NCBI RefSeq assembly: GCF_001723175.1
Contig: NC_064652.1
Span: 3,844,001 to 3,908,000 of the forward strand
Reading direction: 5' to 3'
From: Penicillium oxalicum
Lineage: Eukaryota > Ascomycota > Eurotiomycetes > Eurotiales > Aspergillaceae
DNA: 64,000 nucleotides
The stretch's first letter is position 1, and each line of letters opens with the position of its first letter. A model generated the notes under the pieces. That model searched no databases, was not told the DNA's origin, and worked only from the letters and a program-made list of their open reading frames with translations. Shown here in pieces: positions 57,801 through 64,000 of this stretch. A program made the translations under genes and the position numbers.

Positions 57801-60800
57801 ACCCTAGACTTGAAGTTCATGCATAGAGCCGAGCTGAAAGCAGAAATACTTGTGTGGATTGCCTGGTGATTGATCACTACAGACTTTGGTTTGCCAGTAC
57901 TGCCCGATGTGAAAGTCATGTAGGCAGGTGACATAACATCAACGACTGGCAGACGGCTAGCTTTGTCAAGAGAAGTCTGCAGTGCTGAGTTTGACAAATG
58001 ATTCACTTCGATGGCATGATCGACTGGTAGCGACTTTGCGAGAGAAACATGAGACGATGCGGCTAAAATGTGGTGAAGGCTAGTGTCTTCAACAATTTCG
58101 ACCAACCGGGTGGACGGATGCTTAGCATCAAGTTGCACGCAGCATCCTCCAGCTTTGAGTACAGCCAACATAGCGACGGCTGCCCAACATGATTTATCAA
58201 AGATCAGCCCGACAGCCTGGCCGACCGAAAGTCCAAGACTGCAAAGCTTCCGAGCATACTGCGAAGAGAGAACATCAAGTTCACGGTAGCTCAGCGTGCC
58301 GTCCCATGCTTGGACAGCGCAACGCTCAGGGTGGGCAAATGCGCGGGACCGGAACTCGTCGTGTACCGTGTTCTGCACGGGCGTGACTGGCGCACCAATC
58401 CACCCTCGCAGAGTTTGTATGTCGGAGCTTCCCGTGAGTTCAAGAGTTGAGATAGCTGCAGTGCGGGGTGACTGGTATAGCTGACCAACTAGATTCTCAA
58501 AGTGCTGAAGGAGCCAAGTCATAGAAGTCTGGGAGATGCGGGCGTCATTGTATTTCACCGAAAGTGTTGCACCATTGTCCGAGTCCAACTGACATTCCAC
58601 AATCAATGGGTAGGTGTCGAAGTTGAAATCCGCGTCTGCGACAGGTTCAAGTGCGAGATCCGTGGTGCCCGCTTCCATGGGGGGCTGTATGAAGAAGAGA
58701 TGGCCAACGTCGACTGCCTCCGGGCTGGCGAGCAGTCGGCGGATGTTTTGCATTCCGATTTGCTCAAAGGCTGTCATGTCTTGAGCTTGGGTTTGAATGC
58801 GGCGCAGGAGTGCTTCGACACTCTCGTCGGGGTTCAAACGCACGCGGACTGGAACTGTTGAGATAGTAGGGCCCATCATATCGGACACACCACGTAGCGG
58901 CACTGTGCGGCCAGAAAGAACATGGCCAAAGATGACATCATCAGAGGTGGTATAGCGGCTAAGGAGCAAGGCCCAAGCAGCTTTGAGAACAGTGGGAATG
59001 GTGTAAGGTAAAGAGTGAAGGGATGGCAAGCGAATGCTGTGGAATTGAGAACGGTTCGGACGAGAGGTGAGAAGAGACGTGGTAGCATCGGGAGAGCCTG
59101 GAGGGAAAGGAGCAGGTAGATCGCCTTCGAGGTGTGAGCGCCAGAATTCCTCACTTGCGGCACTGTCGATTGTGGACAGATAGTGGATGAATTTCTTGTA
59201 AGGTGCGACAGCTGGCAATGCGTTCAGGCCTTGACGGTAAATCGTCTCAGCTTCTTCGAACATGGAAGCTTCACTCCAACCATCATAGACAGCATGGTGG
59301 GCGGTGTAAACAAGGCAGGGGCGAGGGTCTTCTGTTGAACCTTCAAGAAGTGCAAATCGCATAAGCGCGTCACCATGGCGCATGGGTGTCAATTTGTCTG
59401 CTGCGACATAGGCAGCGAGTGATTCATCAGTGTGCCAGATGAGGCTTCCTTGCACCACCACTTGGTAGGATCTCGCAGCAACACTTGAATAAATGATTCG
59501 GGTGCGCATTATGGCTTGACGTTGAGTCAGTTGCTCGAATGCTTCGCGATAACGAGCAACGTCCAAATTCAGCGGCAATCGATACACAGCTCGCGATACA
59601 TATGCTGCTTCGTCGCGGGCAGTTAAAGCCATGAGAGCCTCCTGCGAAGGTGTACATGGATAAATATCTTCAATATCCTCCGCTGGAACAGCACACTGTG
59701 CCACCGCCTCGGCAACAACATCAGACACCTGAGAAGGAGGGATCAAACTGAAACACTCCAGAACTTCCTCGTCCACGTCCTCATTATCGGCAGCGGAGTC
59801 TATCGCAGCTGCCATCGCCCGCAGGGTAGGGAATTGCATAATCTCCGCCACGCTCAACGAAAGACCGATCTTTGTGGCTGCCGCGACAGCCTTCATGGCA
59901 GCAATAGAGTCTCCACCCAGGTGGAAGAAATGATCTTCAGTTCCACTTGGGCTCGTTCCGAGGACCTCGGTCCAAATATCTGACAGCGCCTTCTCGGTGG
60001 CAGTGCTTGGGGCCGTTCTGGCGGTTTGGGTTAGAGCGTATGCAGAAAGCTGGTCTGCTTGGAGGGCATTGCCCAAGGCTCTCAGAACTTTGCGTTCAAT
60101 CTTGCGTGACGGGGATAGTGGCATGTGCTTGATTGGAATGAAAAGTTGCGGAATCATGTGGCGAGGGAGCTCTCCCATCAGGCGGGCCTGCAACTCGAGG
60201 AATCGGTGGGACATCCCATCATCCAGATCAAGCAGAAGACCGTCCGATTCCTCCGATACTTGGCTGCTCTCACAGATGAATGCTGTCAAGATCTTTAAAC
60301 CGCCACGAGTGTTTGGAGCAAGAACTTCAACAGCAACTTGGTGGGACGAGTCCGTGAATGCGCCGCGAATCCGATGTTCAATCTCACCGAGCTCAATACG
60401 CTGACCATGTAGCTTGACCTGGGTGTCTCTGCGTCCAATGAACTTGATTGTGCCGTCGGCGTTATATTTGACCAGGTCGCCGGTTCGGTAAATTCGTCCA
60501 CAGGACCAAGACTCGGGCCACCACGCAGGGGCAGAGATGAACGCAGCAGCCGTCTTCTCGGGCTCATTGAGGTAGCCTCGAGCAACGATAGGGCCTTCAA
60601 TTAGCAGCTCACCAGTTGCGCCAATCGGAGCCAAAACGTTGACGTCATCAGGGTTGACAATCCACGTTGTGCAGCCAAGGCCGCGTCCAATGTTGCTGGG
60701 GTCTCGGACAATTGCAGTCTCGACATTGCATGTACTTGAGACGCAGCATTCGCTAGGGCCATATGTGTTGATGAGTTGAACGGCATCTCCCCATCTCTGA

Positions 60801-63800
60801 ACAACTTCCTTGGTAACAGATTCACCGCTAAGTGCGAGACTCTTCAGGGTAGGTATACTGCTGGGAAGTAGCAAGCTCGCAACAGTAGGGGTAAGTTCGG
60901 TCCAAGTGACCCGATACCGCGCCATCGCATCAGCGAGACTGTTCATTCGCTCGTCCTCGCTTGGCACGCAGACACATCCACCTAGCATTAATGCCCCAAA
61001 TATCTCTTCGAAACAGACATCGAAGGTATAAGCAGCAAATTGGAACACACGAGATTCAGGGCCAATACCCATGGCAGTGCAATGAGCCGTCAGACCAGTC
61101 ACTATGGAACGGTGCTCCAAAATGCTGCCTTTGGGTTTGCCTGTACTTCCGGAAGTGTAAACCACAAGCGCGGCATTTCCAGGTTGGACTTGGTATGAAA
61201 GCGTCGAAGAGGGTGGAAGAGAGCGAAGGTACGTGCCGTCAACGGAAAGAACATTTGCCGGCGAAAGCAAAGATGCCATCATGGATAATGACGCTTGATC
61301 ACAAAGGGCGTATTCGGCATCAAGATCGCGAAGAAGAAGATGAATACGGTTGCTGGGGTGCTCGGGGTTAAGCATGCAAGCAACACCCCCAACCTTGAAG
61401 ACAGCAAACATGGCCACGATTGTCCACGAAGATTTACTGAAGCAAAGAGGGATCTTCATTTCAGGCTTGATACCCATGCTCTGAAGCTGCATCGCCAAAC
61501 GATCAATCAGATCCTTTAGTTCGCGATAGGTGAGTTGCACGTCATAGGATGAGACAGCAGGAGCATCAGGTCGAAGTCGCGCCTGCTCTTCGAATACTTC
61601 ATGAAGACACTTTTCAATCAGTACCGGTCGGTCCGAGTTCCAGGCCAAGATTTGTTCAACATCGTCATCACTGAGCCCATTGGATGCATCGAAAGTTTCT
61701 TCGCCGTCATCTTCCGACACAGCCTCGTCCAATGTCTGGAAGCGTTCAACGGTGCGTGCATATTGTTTCAGGATTCGAGACATCTCGCCAGAAGGAACGA
61801 ATCGGCTATCAAATTGGGCTTTGAGTTCGATAGAGTCATCAAGTAGATTGCACTCTATCGTGAGAGGGTACGGGTCACGTTGATCCCCGTCCTGTTGCAC
61901 CGGGGTAAGACCCAAAAAGTCGCTGTCATCCACCGGCGAAGTGCCCGGCTGGATAATAAGCAGATTTTGGAAGTTGACCGCCTCGCGGCACTGCTCTCCC
62001 ATTTTTCGAATGTTTTGTAGACCTGTATGCTCGAACGGGATCATATCGATCGCTTGTTTGTGGACAGCTTGCAAGAATTTCTGTGGTGCCAGATTTTGGG
62101 GCACGTGGATTTGAACTGGGACAGTGGCGATGGTAGGACCAAGCACCTGGTTAATACCAACCATGGACGCATTTCGTCCAGAGAGTGTGACTCCAAAATT
62201 GACATGCTCAGAGTCTGTCAACTGAGCAAGTACCATAGCCCAGGCTGCCCTCAAAACAGTCGATAGAGTGATGGTGGATGGCTTGATTTTCACCGGGATT
62301 GAGTGCGACATGAATTGGTCAGGGAAAGGCTGCTGATCACGAGATGGCAACATAGGGAACGTGGTTGCTGGCACAGCACATTGCGCAGCCCAGAATTCAG
62401 TAGCAGCAGCAGGGCTGACGCCTTGAATGTAGTCAATAAACCGGTTGTAGGGGATCTCAGGCAGTGCCATCTCCTGGTTGTACTCAGCAGAGACTTGCTT
62501 CGCCAACGTCGCCATTGTAAGACCATCATAAACAGCGTGATGGGCAGTCCAAATGAAGTAGCGCTGACGTGGAGCTTCCACAACCGCGAACCGAGACAAA
62601 GGTTGACCGTAGGACATCGCTTTTTTCATGTCATCACGCAAGTAGGTTTCAAGATCTACCCCGGATTGCCAGTAGACTGGCTCGCGAAGCAATACCTGGA
62701 AGAAGCCGTCGAGAACGGAGATAATGCGGGTACGTAGAATGGTGCTCCTTGACACGACGGTGCTCCAAGCTTCACGGAAACGGGCCAAGTCTACGGACTC
62801 TGGCATCTTGAAGACTTCCTGTACATAGTACGCAGCAGAATCTTGACTAGTAAGGACCATGAATCCCTCCTGGAGAGGGGTGCAAGGGTAGATATCTTCG
62901 ACAGCAGATGCATCAACATGACACTTTGCAGCGGCCTCCGATATCAGAGTTGTGGAGTCAACGGCAGGAGGAAGAAGTGAGAAGGGCTCGACAGGCCTAT
63001 CCTCATGTGGGGCGAGGAGTCGGATCTCTTTTGCCATGCCAGCAAGAGTCGGCTGCTGGAAAATCCCATTCATTGTCAAGACAAGGCCTTGGCTTCGCGC
63101 GGCGGCAATGATGCGCATGGCACCGATAGAGTCGCCTCCCAGACGGAAAAAGCTTTCACTTGGATCAAGCTTTGCTCTATCGGGGAGATGCAAAACCTCT
63201 GACCAGAGGTCAGCAATCAGATTCTCATTTGATGTGAGGCGGGGAGCGATGGCTGGCGCCTGCACGCGATAGGAGGCCAAAGTATCATCAGAAAGCATAG
63301 ATACAAGCTGATTCAGCCCGGGTCGGTCGAATTGGCGATTGATCGCTAGAGGTATTCTGTTGACGGGGAAGCAGAATTCTGGCAACAAGTCATCGGAAAC
63401 TTTGCCTTTCAGGAACGCTTGTATTTCCAAGAACCGTTGTTGCAATGCATCGGTCAACGGTAACAACTTCACAGGCTCTTCACCTTCGGGGGAATTGGTG
63501 AAGTAGGCAACAATTCGATCTTCGGCCTCATTTTGGATGGCAGTAATAAGCACATTTTCGGTGGGTCGGAGCGTAGTTTTGACCAGCTCCTCCATCCCCA
63601 GGATATCAGCAGTATTCCCTGTGGCACGCGAGGGTGACTGTTCTTCGAGGTCCACTTCATTATTTGACCAACGGCCCTGTACCCCTGTACAAACCAGCAC
63701 GGCGTTTGGAAGCCACACAGGGTTTCTCAAAAGGCTTTGTGAGCTATTTCGAACGTATCCTCGAGGAACAAGAGGACCGTCGACCAAAACTTCTCCTTTG

Positions 63801-64000
63801 AATTCTTTGGGAGCCAGCGCAGTCTGACTGAATGGAGATCGAACCCAAGTGCGTGCGAGTGCCGGGATAGGGCAAGGCTGTAAGCTGTCACAGCCAGCAG
63901 GCGCTATCATCAGGGATACCCAGACATGAATGTGATTAAGTTGGTGGGGATGAATCAGATTCACATCGCGCCACTTGAGCTGTAAGGAAATTGGCATTCT
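54839..64000 (-). CDS. Multimodular nonribosomal peptide synthetase, 3' part (A*-T-C-A-T-C-A-T-CT-T*)
   Basis: One uninterrupted minus-strand frame of at least 3,052 residues, cut by the window edge. Approximate positions, counting from the ATG at 63997: end of a degenerate A domain (1-240); T1, LGGDSI, Ser near 290; C1, HHAVYDG near 485; A2 (YTSGSTGKPKG near 946, FDVCFEE near 985, NTYGPSE near 1076, YRTGDL near 1170, SRKIER near 1300); T2 Ser near 1363; C2 HHAVYDG near 1567; A3 (FTSGSTGKPK near 2028, NAYGPSE near 2162, YRTGDL near 2256, AGKTDR near 2382); T3 Ser near 2453; terminal C with SHAQYDGVS near 2665; last T with LGGDLV near 3013. A2 and A3 keep the amino-group Asp and the catalytic Lys. 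No TE, R or epimerase domain is present. The A2 and A3 pocket residues read roughly DVEEASTVSK and DIACVSAVWK; I cannot name the amino acids. The product is probably released by the CT domain. Confidence 0.95.
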   Translation of the reverse strand, partial: RMPISLQLKWRDVNLIHPHQLNHIHVWVSLMIAPAGCDSLQPCPIPALARTWVRSPFSQTALAPKEFKGEVLVDGPLVPRGYVRNSSQSLLRNPVWLPNAVLVCTGVQGRWSNNEVDLEEQSPSRATGNTADILGMEELVKTTLRPTENVLITAIQNEAEDRIVAYFTNSPEGEEPVKLLPLTDALQQRFLEIQAFLKGKVSDDLLPEFCFPVNRIPLAINRQFDRPGLNQLVSMLSDDTLASYRVQAPAIAPRLTSNENLIADLWSEVLHLPDRAKLDPSESFFRLGGDSIGAMRIIAAARSQGLVLTMNGIFQQPTLAGMAKEIRLLAPHEDRPVEPFSLLPPAVDSTTLISEAAAKCHVDASAVEDIYPCTPLQEGFMVLTSQDSAAYYVQEVFKMPESVDLARFREAWSTVVSRSTILRTRIISVLDGFFQVLLREPVYWQSGVDLETYLRDDMKKAMSYGQPLSRFAVVEAPRQRYFIWTAHHAVYDGLTMATLAKQVSAEYNQEMALPEIPYNRFIDYIQGVSPAAATEFWAAQCAVPATTFPMLPSRDQQPFPDQFMSHSIPVKIKPSTITLSTVLRAAWAMVLAQLTDSEHVNFGVTLSGRNASMVGINQVLGPTIATVPVQIHVPQNLAPQKFLQAVHKQAIDMIPFEHTGLQNIRKMGEQCREAVNFQNLLIIQPGTSPVDDSDFLGLTPVQQDGDQRDPYPLTIECNLLDDSIELKAQFDSRFVPSGEMSRILKQYARTVERFQTLDEAVSEDDGEETFDASNGLSDDDVEQILAWNSDRPVLIEKCLHEVFEEQARLRPDAPAVSSYDVQLTYRELKDLIDRLAMQLQSMGIKPEMKIPLCFSKSSWTIVAMFAVFKVGGVACMLNPEHPSNRIHLLLRDLDAEYALCDQASLSMMASLLSPANVLSVDGTYLRSLPPSSTLSYQVQPGNAALVVYTSGSTGKPKGSILEHRSIVTGLTAHCTAMGIGPESRVFQFAAYTFDVCFEEIFGALMLGGCVCVPSEDERMNSLADAMARYRVTWTELTPTVASLLLPSSIPTLKSLALSGESVTKEVVQRWGDAVQLINTYGPSECCVSSTCNVETAIVRDPSNIGRGLGCTTWIVNPDDVNVLAPIGATGELLIEGPIVARGYLNEPEKTAAAFISAPAWWPESWSCGRIYRTGDLVKYNADGTIKFIGRRDTQVKLHGQRIELGEIEHRIRGAFTDSSHQVAVEVLAPNTRGGLKILTAFICESSQVSEESDGLLLDLDDGMSHRFLELQARLMGELPRHMIPQLFIPIKHMPLSPSRKIERKVLRALGNALQADQLSAYALTQTARTAPSTATEKALSDIWTEVLGTSPSGTEDHFFHLGGDSIAAMKAVAAATKIGLSLSVAEIMQFPTLRAMAAAIDSAADNEDVDEEVLECFSLIPPSQVSDVVAEAVAQCAVPAEDIEDIYPCTPSQEALMALTARDEAAYVSRAVYRLPLNLDVARYREAFEQLTQRQAIMRTRIIYSSVAARSYQVVVQGSLIWHTDESLAAYVAADKLTPMRHGDALMRFALLEGSTEDPRPCLVYTAHHAVYDGWSEASMFEEAETIYRQGLNALPAVAPYKKFIHYLSTIDSAASEEFWRSHLEGDLPAPFPPGSPDATTSLLTSRPNRSQFHSIRLPSLHSLPYTIPTVLKAAWALLLSRYTTSDDVIFGHVLSGRTVPLRGVSDMMGPTISTVPVRVRLNPDESVEALLRRIQTQAQDMTAFEQIGMQNIRRLLASPEAVDVGHLFFIQPPMEAGTTDLALEPVADADFNFDTYPLIVECQLDSDNGATLSVKYNDARISQTSMTWLLQHFENLVGQLYQSPRTAAISTLELTGSSDIQTLRGWIGAPVTPVQNTVHDEFRSRAFAHPERCAVQAWDGTLSYRELDVLSSQYARKLCSLGLSVGQAVGLIFDKSCWAAVAMLAVLKAGGCCVQLDAKHPSTRLVEIVEDTSLHHILAASSHVSLAKSLPVDHAIEVNHLSNSALQTSLDKASRLPVVDVMSPAYMTFTSGSTGKPKSVVINHQAIHTSISAFSSALCMNFKSRVLQFAAYTFDISYAETFAPLTLGATLCVLSEQDRLNDLAGAISRLGANWACLTPTVASLVEPASIKGLLKTLVLSGEAPTEENLRIWSGKVPNLINAYGPSEASVWCAAGSFKRPDDSCTNIGRPVGCHLVIAEPSDINRLTPVGCVGELIVCGPILSSGYLNNEKANSAAFHQNIAWREKLGIHAGCSRVYRTGDLARFLPDGSIEYLGRADTQVKIYGRRIEPREIEHHIHLELGDYLNMVDSVTLANRKNQKMLVAFIYQESAFVPNLDLATLARDLNPEIQSTLASLQAALRSRLPHWMIPTLFIPLRFMPTNAAGKTDRKLLARAVNLLTDDQLRDFALSGRTEKKPLTTYLQQQLADLWADVLTLDVQSIGADDTFFTLGGDSILAMKMASRARSAQISLSVADIFNYPVLADLASHLQALMPLTPGSETPTSDFHSKMALAPATDLVLLEALAQKAGVDAAAVEAVEHTTDFQDLALVGHLSKSRWMLNWFFFDGPGSGDAERLRKGCHDLVQQFDILRTVFVAHEGRFWQVVLNKLKPSFRVESTADFAGFTQSLYEDGLAQELNLSKPLVEFVLAVHPSGHSHRLLMRLSHAQYDGVSLPTLWDCLQRACHGEALPRISSFTQFLRATKPANLDATRSYWRSLLNGATETRFVAHSKPALRDEAHDRVVHVTRRQVPVVSLRQHGITPATVLRSAWAILLARLSASSDVTFGQTTANRSATTLPDIENVVGPCLNVVPVRASLKPGQTVLEFLLAQQAQQVSGLAHESLGFRQIIRDCTNWPSWTHFSSVVQHQNIEPDRDVPLGPNDADMYKPGFLGADLDLTDVSVLSTPTIDGYVDLDLLTSCKVMSPFAAELLVDQLSELLQLWAVVPLEKFKVNERSMTTAMIPLVPADIGAPPVVKNSRRADIQDAWQTCLSKANSVVNLEDGDADFFRLGGDLVQMAQLASELHAKGIGRGVALETLVQHSTLDAMVQILS

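Noticed and set aside
54875..63827. Numerous plus-strand frames opposite the NRPS
   Set aside because: Antisense shadows of the NRPS coding strand with no independent features.
1..64000. CRISPR arrays, rRNA, bacterial operons
   Set aside because: No regularly spaced repeats and no rRNA-like sequence seen; introns and gene content are fungal.

Overview
The window is nuclear DNA of a filamentous ascomycete, most likely Eurotiales (Aspergillus/Penicillium type). The evidence is short introns (48-130 bp, GTRNGY donors, CTRAC-like branch sites, YAG acceptors), a Taka-amylase-type alpha-amylase split by eight introns, a multimodular fungal NRPS, a PTH11-like receptor, an AMID-like oxidoreductase, a DUF2406 protein, and a Fot1/pogo transposon mutated in the way repeat-induced point mutation (RIP) does. 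Exon structures were worked out by hand from splice signals and conserved protein sequence. Where I give a full exon chain, the exon lengths sum to a multiple of three.

Layout. 0-0.8 kb: 5' part of a Zn2Cys6 regulator (minus) leaving the left edge. 5.2-7.0 kb: six-exon cytochrome P450 (minus). 8.3-9.6 kb: PTH11-like seven-helix protein with a 9-nt exon. 12.0-13.7 kb: secreted type-B carboxylesterase/lipase. 13.9-16.3 kb: secreted alpha-amylase with a CBM20 starch-binding domain (minus) and CreA-like promoter sites. 16.3-22.4 kb: gene-poor. 22.5-23.6 kb: zinc alcohol dehydrogenase of the CAD/ADH6 type. 24.7-25.6 kb: kinase-like pseudogene. 26.2-28.1 kb: complete, RIP-destroyed Fot1/pogo element with TIRs and TA target duplication. 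29.0-29.9 kb: GPR1/FUN34/YaaH transporter-like gene. 31.0-31.4 kb: small Tyr/Ser/Gly-rich protein. 32.0-33.1 kb: short-chain dehydrogenase. 34.2-34.7 kb: DUF2406 protein. 37.7-40.7 kb: divergent acyl-CoA dehydrogenase / family III CoA-transferase pair. 41.9-43.5 kb: AMID-like FAD oxidoreductase. 44.4 kb: intron-containing tRNA-Pro(CGG). 50.9-53.2 kb: amino-acid permease behind a long pyrimidine-rich leader. 54.8-64.0 kb: NRPS (minus) leaving the right edge.

How the genes may work together. The esterase and amylase are neighbouring secreted catabolic enzymes in tail-to-tail orientation. The acyl-CoA dehydrogenase and CoA-transferase share a 292-bp bidirectional promoter and plausibly form a two-step pathway: CoA activation of an organic acid, then alpha,beta-dehydrogenation. 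The NRPS is the most unusual locus. Its visible order is A*-T-C-A-T-C-A-T-CT-T*: the first A domain has lost its catalytic motifs, the last condensation-like domain has the SHxxxD motif of fungal cyclising CT domains, and the last carrier domain has Leu in place of the phosphopantetheine serine. No tailoring genes lie beside it inside the window; any cluster would be to the right.
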